The position numbers and the translations under genes are program-made. Below the pieces are notes generated by a model, which saw only the letters and a list, made by a program, of their open reading frames with translations, was not told the DNA's origin and did no database searches. A DNA stretch of 51,923 nt from Chrysophaeum taylorii (Eukaryota > Sar > Pelagophyceae > Pelagomonadales > Pelagomonadaceae), in assembly GCA_029834535.1 (NCBI GenBank), contig JAQMWT010000087.1:1-51923 (forward strand). The letters are read 5' to 3'. Positions 38,555-49,361 of this stretch are shown here, in pieces. How positions within the stretch are numbered: position 1 is the stretch's first letter; each line of letters starts with the position of its first letter.

Positions 38555-40318
38555 ATGAGGGTCGCCCCCCTGGCGACGGCGGCGGTGGTGGGTTTCGGGA
38601 AGGCGCTGGTGATGGCCCCGCAGCGGAGCGTTGGGTCTGGGCTGCTGCGAAGCCACGAGCTGCGCTTCGACCACCTCGAGGTGTACGTCGACGATGTGCG
38701 GCCGATGGAGGAGTATCGAGAGCTCGAAGGCGCAATGGACGCGTTCAGTGTCGCGATGGAGCGGGAAGGGCTCGCGGGGAAGACGTGGTACAGCGAGGAG
38801 GACGTCGAGGCTGCGAAGAGATTGTTCGAGAACTTGGCGGTGAATGCGTCGTCCAAAGACCTGATCGCTCAGCTGATCTGCGGACTGAACTGGCGGTCGG
38901 TCGGGGTGCTGGAAGCAGAGGGAACTCGGAGCGTGGCCGTCGCGGCGCCCGGGGAGGGCGGGGCGACGTTCGTGATCACCGCGTCGGAAGCGGCGTACTG
39001 CCGGGAGTTTTTCAAGCCCGATCGACCGGGCGTGGGCGCTTTGGCGTTCCGGTGCGAAAGCGTCGACGCGGTGCGCGAGTCGTATCGCGCGACACACCCC
39101 GAGCTCGAGGCAAGGTGGTGCGGGGACGACGTGTTCGAGGCGTACGCGTACTACAAGGGCGACAAGCCCGACACGTCGAGCTTGGTGCTACGGTTTTTGG
39201 AGGGGGGGATGCCGCGCGATAGTTACGAGAACCCCGCTGCTCGCTTCGCGACGGCCGACCACTGGGTATCCAACGTCCTGGACCGCGAGGGGTTTATCCG
39301 GACCATGGAGGAAGCCCTCGGACTCTCGCGGCGCGTCGAGTTCGACGCGGGCGTCATTGCCGCGGGCGAGGCAGTCATAGAATCGACCGTCGTCGGCGGC
39401 GATTCGGTTTACCTTCCCGTCAACAACGCGCTCTCCGAAGCCGGGCACGTCGCGGCCTATCTCCGGGAGATCGGCCAGGGCGTGCAGCACGTCGCGTCCC
39501 GCGTGGACGACTTGGTGCAGTTCGTGTCGACGGCGAACATGTTGCGCGAGGTAACGGGTATCGGCTTCGAATTTTTGGATATCCCTCGGACCTACTACGG
39601 CGTATACCGAGGCCCCGAGGACGTCGCGAAGAGGCTCGACGGTATCGTCGACCGGAACGGCCTCGTCGACCTCGACGCGACGAGACCCCGCGTCCTCGAG
39701 CGCCTCGCGGGCCTCGAAGATTCGGAGTCGATCGCCGACGCCGTTCTTCGCGCGAGGTACTCGAACGTCGAGGCGCTGCTCGGGGATCGCCTCTCGGAGG
39801 AGCAGTACCTTCGCCTCGTCAAGTCCCGCATCCTCGTCGACGTCCAGGGTCCCGACGCCCTCCTCCAGATTTTTACCAAGAGCATCCTCCAGCGCGAAGA
39901 ACACCACGAAGCGCCTTTTCTCGAGTTCATTCAACGAAAATGCCCGGACGACAAAAAAAAACCCGGCTGCGGCGGCTTCGGGATCCGCAACTTCCTCGCT
40001 CTCTTCATCTCGATCGAGCTCAACGCGGCGATGCAGCTCCGCGCGAAGGCCACCGACGCGAGCGACCGGGCCAGAGCGGACGCGAAGATTAACTGTGTCT
40101 CCGCCCAGCTCGCCGAGTCAAATCCCGTCTTGGACGAGATCGCGGACGCGATGGCCCTCGAGGCGCGCCACCAACACGATCCTCTTCTCCTCGAGGCGGC
40201 GCAACAACGCAAGGCGGCGGCGCAAGCCAAGCTCCAGGCTGTCTCCGCCCGCTACGCCGAAGAGGCCCGCCGAATCGAGGCAGCGTCGTTCGCTCCGCCG
40301 GCAATCGCCTCTAACTAG
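38555..40318 (+). CDS. HPD: 4-hydroxyphenylpyruvate dioxygenase-like protein, extended
   Basis: Fe(II) dioxygenase of tyrosine breakdown and, in algae, tocopherol/plastoquinone synthesis (4-hydroxyphenylpyruvate to homogentisate). Two VOC domains. The iron ligands are all present in the second: His236 in TADHWVSNV, His312 in GQGVQHVASRVDD and Glu457 in FLEFIQRKC. The family C-terminal block GCGGFGIRNFLALF is intact. 587 residues, against about 380-440 usually. The extra length is an insert around residues 365-430 (VDRNGLVDLDATRPRVLERL onward) before VDVQGPDALLQIFTK, and a roughly 95-residue Ala-rich helical tail. The N-terminus (MRVAPLATAAVVGFGKALVM) is hydrophobic/basic and could target an organelle. 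It could act on a related keto acid, since family members include hydroxymandelate synthase. Confidence 0.85.
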   Translation: MRVAPLATAAVVGFGKALVMAPQRSVGSGLLRSHELRFDHLEVYVDDVRPMEEYRELEGAMDAFSVAMEREGLAGKTWYSEEDVEAAKRLFENLAVNASSKDLIAQLICGLNWRSVGVLEAEGTRSVAVAAPGEGGATFVITASEAAYCREFFKPDRPGVGALAFRCESVDAVRESYRATHPELEARWCGDDVFEAYAYYKGDKPDTSSLVLRFLEGGMPRDSYENPAARFATADHWVSNVLDREGFIRTMEEALGLSRRVEFDAGVIAAGEAVIESTVVGGDSVYLPVNNALSEAGHVAAYLREIGQGVQHVASRVDDLVQFVSTANMLREVTGIGFEFLDIPRTYYGVYRGPEDVAKRLDGIVDRNGLVDLDATRPRVLERLAGLEDSESIADAVLRARYSNVEALLGDRLSEEQYLRLVKSRILVDVQGPDALLQIFTKSILQREEHHEAPFLEFIQRKCPDDKKKPGCGGFGIRNFLALFISIELNAAMQLRAKATDASDRARADAKINCVSAQLAESNPVLDEIADAMALEARHQHDPLLLEAAQQRKAAAQAKLQAVSARYAEEARRIEAASFAPPAIASN

Positions 40319-40626
40319 GCTATATCTTCTTCTTCTTTTGAGCGCACGAAAATACCGGAAGAAGGGAACAAACTGGCGGCGAGCGAAACCAAGCGCAGTG
40401 CGCGGACTCTAGTCGTCGGCCACCAGTTCGAAAAGTACGTACACCTTCGCGCGTCTCCTACTCGTCCTCCTGAGGCGCGTCCCCCTACCTATACATAGCC
40501 CGTCGATCATCGATTATTCCTTCCGCAGGTGCGCGTGTTCAGTCCCACCGCGTGGTGCAATATATATAGCGTCCTCCTGATTTCAACATAGAGGGTTATT
40601 AATAAATAAGTCGATAGTTATTTATA
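40319..40626. other. Intergenic region, converging 3' ends
   Basis: About 300 bases between the HPPD stop and the end of the - strand membrane protein. A short CTT run lies at 40326-40338 and AT-rich sequence at 40590-40626. No gene. Confidence 0.5.
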
Positions 40627-41319
40627 TTAGTACCGGAGGGAGGGAAAGAGTGGGCCGAACGGCGTCGGCCCCGCGGGCTCGGGCATGGAGGTCGAGAAAA
40701 AATAACGGTATATTATGGCAAAGCTCGCGGAAGCGAAGCAGAACCCCCCGAGGGTGTACTGCACTGCGACCGCGGCCCCCGTGCAAAAGCTGCCGTTCCA
40801 TGTGAGACCGCACCCGCAACAGCTTCCGGTCAAGTACCAGAAGCCCCCCCCGAGCGTCAACGCGTCCACGACGACAGCGGGGCGGTCCATCGCCGAGCCG
40901 CCTCGCGCGAGCTTGGCCGCCTGCGACAATATGATAATCCCCGAGCCAATCACGAAGATCGCATTCCCCCAAAACAAATGGAAAGCAGTCGGGATAAGGA
41001 ACGACGATCCCACCAGGTACGAGGCCGACCCGCAGACCGAGAAGAAAAAGTTGTAGTCGTTTCCCACATCGCCTACCCGCAAAAACCACCACTCGGTCAG
41101 GTCGGCGACAAGGAACAACGCGGATCCAAGCGTGTAGAGGTACCCCGCGGCCGTCGGCGCGCCATGCAGCGCATACGCCGCAGGAAAGAATAAAGGGGAA
41201 GCCGCGAAGAACCCAAGTGCTGCCAAGTTAAACAAGCCCGAGTGATACGCTCGCCACGCGAACGACGGCGGCGGCCGTTCCTTTTCTTGCATCAACGCCA
41301 CGGAAAACGAGCTCGCCAT
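40627..41319 (-). CDS. Hypothetical multi-span membrane protein, paralogue of the 51.2-kb gene
   Basis: 230 residues with about six hydrophobic segments: LFNLAALGFFAASPLFFPAA, YLYTLGSALFLVADL, YNFFFSVCGSASYLVGSSFL, WGNAIFVIGSGIIILSQAAK, and FCFASASFAIIYRYFF near the end. Between them is an RPAVVVDALTLGGGFWYLTG loop/helix followed by a Cys cluster (SCCGCG). The repeated L-Y-x-L-G-S-x-L-F-L pattern loosely recalls YrhK-type domains, but I do not claim that family. Closely matches 51161-51856 along its length, so the two arose by duplication. Function unknown. Confidence 0.8.
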   Translation of the reverse strand: MASSFSVALMQEKERPPPSFAWRAYHSGLFNLAALGFFAASPLFFPAAYALHGAPTAAGYLYTLGSALFLVADLTEWWFLRVGDVGNDYNFFFSVCGSASYLVGSSFLIPTAFHLFWGNAIFVIGSGIIILSQAAKLARGGSAMDRPAVVVDALTLGGGFWYLTGSCCGCGLTWNGSFCTGAAVAVQYTLGGFCFASASFAIIYRYFFSTSMPEPAGPTPFGPLFPSLRY

Positions 41320-42263
41320 CGCTCGTCCCTATCACAGATTTCGATACACTTACCACCACCACCAATGCCACAAATCCTGTTGATGGAATCAACACCTCTA
41401 TACGAATCGAAAAATTGGTCCGACCGACCACCCAACATATAGAAAAATTAAGTAGTCATCTGACCGTCCGACCGGTATAGAAAAATTAAACACTCATGTT
41501 GGGTTGAAGCTTAAACTATCTTGCCGATCTTAGCATATCTTGCGTGCTTGCCCCGACAATATCGTAGACGGACGGTGGAAGGTTGAATTTGAAGAGTGTT
41601 GGGGCGGCGCGGTACCTTTCAATAGTGTTGCGGCTGCCCGGTAGCACCACGCTCTCGCGGTCGGTCGCGTTGCTCTTCCTCGTGTTGCGGCCGCGCGGTA
41701 CCACGAGGCTCTCGCGCTCGGTCGCGCTCCTTTTCCTAGTCTTGCCGCACGCTCCCACGCGATGTCGGTCTTGGTCCACGTCGAGGTCGCGGTGCTTCTG
41801 CTGCTTCTGCTGCTTCTGCTGCTTCTCAGCTTCGTTCGGGCGGTACCGCGCAAGCCGCGCGCGTCCCTCGGTGTCGCGGCGCTCTTTAGGCACGAGACGC
41901 CGCGGCTCGTCCCAGGAGGCGTGGCCATCATTTCTTCGGAGTATGAAATGGAACGTTCCACATTCGTCTAGTATTCCTCCGTAGGAAGTAGAACCGACGG
42001 AAAGCGCCGAAGAAATGATGCCGACCTCCCCCCCCCCCCCCCCGAGCCCACCATCCGCACCCACCACCCCCCCCAGGCGACCGTCCGTCTGTCCGTCCGT
42101 CCGTCCGTCCGACAGCCTCGTGCTACCGCGCGGCCGCAACACTATTGAAAGCTACCGCGCGGCCGCAACACTCTTGAAATGGAACGTTCCACCGTCCGTC
42201 TACTATTGTCGGAGTATGAAATGGAACGTTCCACGTTTGAGCAAAGGTTGAAAAATTCAAAAA
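41320..42263. repeat. Fold-back repeat cluster
   Basis: A mosaic of inverted and direct repeats: inverted arms 41553-41657 and 42108-42212 (GACAATA..GTAGACGGACGG / CCGTCCGTCTACTATTGTC), a 57-bp tandem unit inside, three copies of ATGGAACGTTCCAC, and a C-run. The ORFs here (41516-42142 on -, 41583-41984 on +) follow the repeats and I do not accept them as genes. Confidence 0.75.
41627..41740. repeat. 57-bp tandem repeat, two full copies
   Basis: Units at 41627-41683 and 41684-41740 (GTTGCGGC.GC.CGGTA.CAC and so on), with a partial third copy starting CTTGCCGCACGC. The period is divisible by three, giving a repeated peptide in one frame, but no gene context. Confidence 0.85.
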
Positions 42264-42512
42264 TTGCACGATACTATAGAATGCCGCGAAGATCTCGTCG
42301 TGACGCCTCACAAAGTACAACCGATGGAAAGCGCCGAAGAAATGATGCCGACCCCCCCCCCCCCAAGGCATATCGCACACGTGTTGGTGTACGGCTACAA
42401 TCCCGACGAGACGTACTGGGCCCTCAAAGCCGAAAAAGAGCCCACCATCCGCACCCTTCTCGAACACGCCGGAATCTTCCTCGAATACACCAACATCCAG
42501 CCCATCTCCTAA
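42264..42512 (+). CDS. Hypothetical 82-residue ORF adjoining the fold-back cluster (doubtful)
   Basis: The last 45 residues (HIAHVLVYGYNPDETYWALK, then EKEPTIRTLLEHAGIFLEYT) look protein-like. The first part comes from the repeated segment also seen at 41993-42027 (ACGGAAAGCGCCGAAGAAAT). The ORF therefore appears to be a repeat-derived 5' end joined to a possible coding fragment. No homologue recognised. Confidence 0.25.
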   Translation: MHDTIECREDLVVTPHKVQPMESAEEMMPTPPPPRHIAHVLVYGYNPDETYWALKAEKEPTIRTLLEHAGIFLEYTNIQPIS

Positions 42513-45092
42513 CCACCATCATCCCCCATCAATGCCCCTCTCGAACACAAACCTTCATCCAACACCTTCGCAAAACCCTCAACCCCCAGCATTTGCCCTA
42601 CGTCACGTCATTCGCAACGCACTTATTAAACGGATAGCCCCCATCAACAGCCCCAACGTTAGCCCTTCTTAATTGGTTTGTGGCTTGCCACAACACGATA
42701 TTTATGTTGTGCGACGCAAACGGCCAGTTCAAAAACTACAGATGGATCTGGAGGAATCTCCTGGTCCTGTTTCGGGTAAGTAATAAGTTCCTGTAACTTA
42801 TAAGTGGGGGTTGGCGGCGTAAATTTGCTGCTGCTGCTGCTGCCTTGTTAGAACTGAGCAGTGATGTGCTCGATATTATTATTACGGGCGCGATTGACTG
42901 GCGAGTCGCTCTCTCTCGACATGTTAGTCCATCGACGTGACCGCTTTGCCAAACTCCCCGTGATGATGTACAACCAGGATAGAGCTGTGTACATCCCGCG
43001 TGAATTGGTCAGTTCCCGGGATGTTGGGCACGTGAAGAAAAGACGCGCGTGGATGCTTGAAGGTACCAGTTTGCGGTGTGGCGGGAAGACATAGATGACC
43101 GGTTCGCCGCCGAAGGGTAGCAGCTTTAGTGACGGGAATCGGTGGGTGACATGACCCGTTGCGTGCATGCTGAGTTGGTCCTCGCGAGAAGACGACCATG
43201 AGTGCGTTGATTGTCAGCCTGAACTTTATGGACTAATAATAATAACGCGAAAAAGTTATCTACATTTTCAAGTGGCTTCCCTTCGATGCGAATGTGGCGG
43301 AGACTGAGGAAGCGTACGTAGAAGATGCCGAGTCACTGTCGATCAAGGAACGTGACCGAATGTACCGATTGCGGGCGAGGTGCAGCACGAGGGGATGAAG
43401 ACGAGCATCCTGACGCTGTCGGACCCTCGGAGGAGAAGTCGGAATGCAGACGATCGTGGGTCGGCGACGCTGAGTTGGGCGACGGCGAGTCGGGAGGTCG
43501 TGCCGTGAAGCTCACGTGCCGAAAAAAAATCGCTGCTGCAGACGACTACGGTTTGTCATCTCGATATCTCGACGGTTATTTCGTGTGAGTGCCGGCGGTG
43601 TTAGCACGGAAGATGATGCGGCTGAGCATCTAGGCGCGAGAGGGGTGCGACGATAGGGACGTTCGAGGGGAAGCTCAACCGCCTGCTGCAAAGTTGGAGT
43701 CGTGATTACGCACGATCGCGTTTTACGGTGTCATCGACGTCATCCCTCGTGATGCGTGTTTTCCCATTTTCCTCTCCTGCTGCGAGGATGGCGAGAAATT
43801 CGAAATCAAGCTAATGCGTACACTGGAACCGTGTCGCGAGACGTGCGTGTCGAGTTTGCCGATCCCTCACGATCACGCTGTCAAACGTCCGACGATACTC
43901 GCGACGCGGCGCAGACAAGTTCCCATCGTGTTTCGAATCATAGGCGAGCGAATCGAATATTTGGCAACAGCAGTCGCTTTTGACCTTCCCGGCAAAGGTC
44001 GGAGCGCAGCACAATCAACTTGCCAACAGAGGGCATTGATGGGATATAGGAAGGAGAGCTGCCCGCGTTGACGATGATGGAGAGGTAGCCGCCCAGCGCC
44101 GCCCAATAAGTATAAAAAAAACCTCCTCCGAGCTCTTTGCGGCGGTGGAGGGCGACGACGACGACTTCCAACAAACATGAGCCGCCGCGCCTCGCGATGC
44201 AGCGGCAGCCCACGACCTCGTGACCCTCTCGGGCATCGGTGGTACCCCGGCGTGGCTGATGACAGCCGCAGCAACTGCCGTGAACGTTCGAGTTGTTCGG
44301 AGCCGGCGCCAACGAAACTCAAAACGACGACGACATTTTTTTCAGTCCGCAGACCGCGGTTGCAGAGCGGCATTCGACGAGGTGCAGGATCACCAAACGC
44401 GGCCGAAGACTGTCCCGGGGCAAAAAGCGGAGCGAGAAGAACGAGCGCAAGCTCTAGCGCCGCGTTTCTAAGCAGCCCGCCGTCTTGCGTGACCCTTCGA
44501 CGTACGGCAAATAATACTCGAGCGGCGGACGGAAAAAAAAGTGCGGCTCCGACGACATCGGCCGACAGCATCCGCGGTGTCGAATCGGGCGAGTGCTGTT
44601 GCTTGGGCAACCCCGCTTTCGAGAGCGCCCATGACTACAACTCCGCCTTCTTATGCGCGCCGGCGTTGCCGCCTTCGGTTTCCTCTTCTTCTCCAAGGAA
44701 TTCGCTGTCTTGAACCTAAGCGACCTGACCGCAGCCACTATTCCAATATCGGCAACGTCGGCATTCGCCTACTCCTGAACGTTCTTTCACTGTCTTACAT
44801 TCTCGTGCTCCTCGGATTTCCTGCGTCTCGATTTCAATCTCTAGGTACCTGACGATTCTCAGGCCCGGGCGCATGACGTGGCTAGCACATGGCCGCGCCA
44901 AGTCACTTTAAGAGACCAACGCGCACGTGGCAGCAGCTTGACCACCCCGCGGCCGGTGCGCGTCGAACACAAGTCATTTCGGTGAGAGAGAAAGAAAATG
45001 AAAAGCGGCAGCCTGTGACACAGTGACCGACGCGGCCTTCTTTTGCGGCACGGAGAGTGGCATTGCCTGTAATAATTTGCAAGCCCTCATCT
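42513..45092. other. Gene-poor region
   Basis: No gene supported. Includes a (CTG)n run at about 42825-42842 and several overlapping short ORFs on both strands without domain content (43333-44713). Composition is mixed and stops are frequent. Confidence 0.5.
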
Positions 45093-46700
45093 CTAACATT
45101 GCTCCAAAATCTCGATTGCCACGAGCTTGCCGTCGTCTTGCATGCCATTATGGTTCTCGATTCTGCGTTCTTCGTGCGGCTGAGACCAGCCAGCCTGGCG
45201 GAGAGCGCCGTGTACGCGCGCCAACTCGGTCGAGAGACTTGGCTCGTCGCCCATCACGGGCTCGCCGAGCTCGATGCCCATCAGACGCAGCGTCCCACGT
45301 CGAACCACCGCCTTTCCCTGAATTGTCGCAATGCGCGGCAGAAGCTTCGATCTCTCGCTGGAAGCGCGGGCCGTCGCCGTGGTCGAGGTCAAACCTTTTA
45401 ACGGCGACGCGGCGGCAATTCCAGCAGGCCTCGATAACACGTCCGTTGCGTCCACGTAGCCAAGGTGTAGGTCCCAAACGTCGTCGGCCTCGACTCCTGG
45501 CACACCGAGCGTGTTGTGCCGTTCCCACGGGGTTTCGACGTCGTCAGCTTGATTTCTGTGACCTGTTTTCGGCTTACTTCGACTCGCAGACCTGTCGTCG
45601 TCGTCGTCGCCGCCGCCTCGATCGTCGTCATCCGGTGGCCCCGCCGTCTCAGCAACGAATCGGTCGTCTCCTGTTTGCCATCCTCTGATTTTGCTCTCGA
45701 CCAGCCGCGCCCGCCACAATAGAGCGTGTTGCGCCTCATTCGAGGAGTTTCTTTCGCTGCATCAACGAGCCACGCCCACACGCGAAGGTATTCTGGCTCG
45801 CCAACATACCATCGGCCGCTCGCAAGAAATTCGACCCCAAAATCATCTCCATTGCCCGAAAACGCAGAGCGCACAAAATACGTCCGCGTGCCACTCGTGA
45901 TGACGCCAAATTGGCAGTTGTTGAGCAACATCTGTCGTGCGAGCTGGCCGATAGGATTCCTCGTGCGCCGGTCGGCATTGGGTGGGTGTACGTCGACACA
46001 ATGGAATCGTAGCACTCTGTAATCCGCAAGTTGTGTGTCGATTCTTCCTCGACGCTGACCAGAACGCGGCGGTCGGCGGCGTCTAGTATTGTGTCGTCCG
46101 GCCTCCCTCGGCCGTCGCTGTCTTGCCCAAAAATGAACGGAAGCGCCGAGAGCACCATATTGCGCAAGTAGGCGCGCTCCAGAGCCTCGTCGCCAAGCTC
46201 GCCCCTATACGACCAACACGAGTAGTAATGAGTGTTAACCTTTGGCCAATCCAGGCCTCCGGTCGGCTGGTGCGCGAGAACGGTTGCGGTGTGATTTTTC
46301 CCAGTCCTTGATTTCCAAAGGATACGTACGGACGCGACCGTCATCTTTTGCCAACGTTGGACGCGTCCCCTGATTCTCTTTCCCAAGCAGGCAAGGAAGC
46401 GCGCGGAAAGCCAGCACGTCTAGAATGGTTCGATGCATCGGCTGGTCCCCAGGGTCTGCGATCGCAATGCGCTGCTCGTTTCCATCGCCACGGTCTGCCT
46501 TCTCCTCCCTCGAAAGCGTTCGCGTCGATTTTCCGTCGTCGTCTTTCTCCCCTTCCGAGTTTAAAGTGCTGGGCACGACAGCGTGTCGATAGAGGGCCCC
46601 GTGCGGCGCAATGCTCTCCAAGCCAGCGAATGTCCTGCGGGGAATCGAAGAAAAGTGCTCGTCTGCAACCTTGATCAACGATGTAATAATCCGTGCGCAC
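45093..46700 (-). pseudogene. Decayed Crinkler/fungal-type protein-kinase-like gene
   Basis: Pieces in several - strand frames follow the order of CRN/fungal-type kinases. From 46290 down are GDEALERAYLRNMVLSALPF and IFGQDSDGRG, like the substrate-binding or nuclease-like N-terminal module. Near 45990-45770, NPIGQLARQMLLNNCQFGVI then TSGTRTYFVRS and RWYVGEPEYLRVWAWL follow. Near 45430-45100, VIEACWNCRRVAVKRFDLDH (the ATP-site V-A-V-K) and, after a shift, a C-lobe-like stretch ending GKLVAIEILEQC. At least three frameshifts; no H-R-D or D-F-G can be read intact. In oomycetes and fungi such proteins are often secreted effectors, but nothing here shows that. Confidence 0.45.
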
Positions 46701-46849
46701 GGTGTGTGTGTTCTAAAAGGAGGTTTTGGTGTATATACTCTGTGTACGCGAGATGTGTGGCATCGGCGGACTGGACGGAGAGGTGAGCGAGGCAGATGGC
46801 GATGGGGGCGAGCTTGGGGAACTGCGCAGTACCAGAGACGACCCAGTCG

Positions 46850-48088
46850 GAGGCGGAAGATGTCAACTTCTTCTGCTTCCAGATATGGACGTCGACGGCT
46901 GCAATAAATAAACGAGCTTGTCGAGAACGGGCTACGGCGGATCGATCAAACTTCTGCTTGCGCGCGATGACTCCGCCGCCACGGGTCCAGTTGCATAGGA
47001 GGGTGTGGTCGAGCCGCGTTCTGTTCGGCGGGGTCGGCGCAGAACAGCTTGATGACCTCGAGGCAGTCGTTCATTCCGCTGTTGAGGAGGATGCGCCAGG
47101 CAGCGTGCGTCACGAAAGGGTCGAGGATCCTGGCGATGATGTTGGCCGATGCGTGAGGCCGAACAACCACGGGCCCAGACCGACCGGCAGGAGCTTCCTC
47201 GGCTCCCGAAGTTCCGCTAGGTAGTTCTCGCGATGGTCTTCGAGTTGCGGACGTGCTGGATGATGAGCGCCGAGCCGAGCGCGGGGGCCGTGCGTGGCAC
47301 CACAGCCCTCGATGCGGTGGATCGCACAGTCGAAGGGTGGTTGCGGAGAGACGGCGTGCCCGGCCGTTTCCTCGACGTCAGCCCGGAACTGCGATAGCGT
47401 GACCGGCCTCGTTGCCTCGGACAACTAACTGGTTGTCGTCGGGGAGCGCCTCGACGTTACCCTTTTTCTTCTTCTCGTAATGGACGATGGTGTGGTCGGC
47501 GTAGGCGAAGCGCACCTTTGCGAACAGCTCGAATTTGAGGTCACGGTCGAAGTTGCACTTGAAGGCGCGCCGAGCTTGACGTACTTTGAGTTGCAAACGT
47601 AGTTATAGACGAGGGCCTCGAACTCTGAGATTTCGGCGAGGTCCTCCGCCATCAGGTCGAGGCAGTGGTTCTATTTCCAGATCATGGTTTGCCAGCGCCA
47701 ATAGTAGTAGCGAGAGATGCGCCACGAACGCCGCTCGACCAGGATACGCCCATAGTTCGAGCCGTGTTGAAAATCGGATTTTTTTCCCGTCAAGTCGGAT
47801 CCCTGACAAAGTATGATGATTTGTGGCTGGCTGGGGCCGAGCGCCTTGTTCAATTAGTCGCCGTCGAGGAACTACGTAAAGGCGGTCTGCAGCGTAGCTG
47901 GCGCGAGAACCTGCGATGTCGGGATGGTGAACGGAATATCTCGACGGTATTAGAGTATTGTTTAACAACAGCCAACCTGCAATGCATTTAACGTCAAAAT
48001 TATGCTTTGAAAAACGGAGATAACGTACACCTCGGCGCCAAGAATCGACAGCGCGCTGCAACAACAACACGAGCCTCAAGAACAACAA
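46850..48088 (-). pseudogene. Unidentified coding relics
   Basis: Short - strand frames with protein-like composition: DLAEISEFEALVYNYVCNSK and YVKLGA (about 47570-47650), RRAFKCNFDRDLKFELFAKV then RFAYADHTIVHYEKKKKGNV (about 47440-47560), RSWRISRYYYWRWQTMIWK (about 47671-47735), and MRILLNSGMNDCLEVIKLFC-like sequence near 47060. They lie in neighbouring frames in a consistent order, suggesting one broken gene. I do not recognise the family. Confidence 0.3.
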
Positions 48089-49016
48089 GAACGTTTAGAA
48101 CTCGAGCGTATAAACTACGCGTTCCCCAACGCGGGAGCAGAGTGTTGTGTTAGAGGGGGTAGTCATAGGCGGGAGTTGCGAATTCGGCGTTTTGACGTCG
48201 ACGGAATGAACTGAATAGCAGCAGACTTTAGAGATTGCGCGGTCTCGACGGAATACGCCTCTAATTGCGTCGTCGCGATACGACTACGTTCGATTGCTTT
48301 CGGATTGTCGAGGCCGCGGGGCAAAAGAGCAGGAGGTGGTGGACAACGAGCACAAGATGCTAAGGCAGATGACGATACGGGTGACTCGGAATACTTACGC
48401 CTCTAGAAGGCGAAGTTGGCAGCGGCGAAGCAGGCTGCAGACGCCGCAGCAGAATTTTTGGAGGTTACCGCGCGGGCGAGCAGACGGCTGCGGCGGTGCA
48501 GACATCAGCGGAGACGAGGTCGAGGCCGGAATACCCTACTAAAGGAAGCGAGTATCGATCTCCGAGACATCACCACCCCGCGGCGCCCTACGAAGCCCGT
48601 GCTCCAACCGCCACCGACTGCTCCCACAAACAAGACGCATTTTCGAGTGCGCCCCCCTCGCCAAACCCCCCATTTTCTCCCCGATGACGCTGGCTTCATC
48701 ACCACCCCGAATGCAGAGAAGCACTTCCCGAACACGTCGACGCTCATTTCGGCCATGTTGCCGCGAGCACACCACCTTCATTCAGACTCCAGTAAGACTG
48801 CCAGAAAGACTCGTACATACTGCGAGTCCCGTGCATTCAGTGAAACACGTACGTACCGCGACTCCCGTCGCCATCGGCTTGTGCTCGGAGTATCCACAAC
48901 CACGCAAGTGCCTCGATGGGGGGGGCGCACCCGTTGGGATTCATCACGGCACACACTAATAAAAAAGGAGCGAACAATTAAAATCTCGGAGGAAAGCAAC
49001 CTGATACTGAGGGACT
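48089..49016. other. Intergenic region upstream of tRNA-Ala 3' side
   Basis: No gene supported. A + strand frame (48416-49237) runs through the tRNA-Ala gene antisense and is therefore spurious. Confidence 0.5.
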
Positions 49017-49088
49017 TGGAGGTCACCGGGGTTGAACCGATGACTTTCCGCATGCAAAGCGGACGCTCTGCCACTGAGCTAGACCCCC
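49017..49088 (-). tRNA. tRNA-Ala(UGC)
   Basis: 72 nt on the - strand. Acceptor GGGGGTC pairs with GACCTCC (one G-U), discriminator A. D arm GCTC...GAGC, anticodon arm TCCGC-TTTGCAT-GCGGA with anticodon TGC, T arm ATCGG-TTCAACC-CCGGT. No intron. Lies 150 bases downstream of the U6 gene on the same strand. Confidence 0.93.
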
Positions 49089-49239
49089 TTAGAACGACAA
49101 CCGTAGGTATCATACGTTCTCGTACACTGAGTATATTAACACTTCCCGGGAGTGTGTGTACACACTCACTTAAGATTTCTTGCAGGTCATGGGTCTTGAA
49201 CCCTCCTACCTTGTGTGCCCACGTCACTTACACTTAGGA

Positions 49240-49289
49240 AAAAGTATCGATCCTTCTCGATTTGTGCGTGTCATCCTTGCGCAGGGGCC

Positions 49290-49321
<32 letters not shown>

Positions 49322-49347
49322 ACGGATGCCCCACTGAGTGGGGCTCC
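49240..49347 (-). ncRNA. U6: U6 spliceosomal snRNA
   Basis: The - strand carries the invariant U6 core: AAAATTGGAACGATACAGAG, AAGATTAGCATGGCCCC (with the ACAGAG box just before) and TGCGCAAGGATGACACGC. It is preceded by a 5' stem-loop GGAGCCCCAC..GTGGGGC and followed by a TTTTT terminator (complement of 49239-49243). U6 is the catalytic RNA of the spliceosome and binds the 5' splice site, consistent with the host having introns such as the one in the PI3K gene. Confidence 0.95.
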
Positions 49348-49361
49348 GTTTGTTTCATGCG

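Noticed and set aside
45500..46020. + strand ORFs across the kinase relic
   Set aside because: Only the - strand pieces show ordered similarity; the + frames are complements.
49185..49225. Possible second tRNA (GGGTTCAAGACCC-like T arm on the - strand)
   Set aside because: No matching acceptor or anticodon stems; the T stem has only three pairs.
48416..49237. + strand 273-residue ORF
   Set aside because: It runs antisense through the tRNA-Ala gene and toward U6; no domain.
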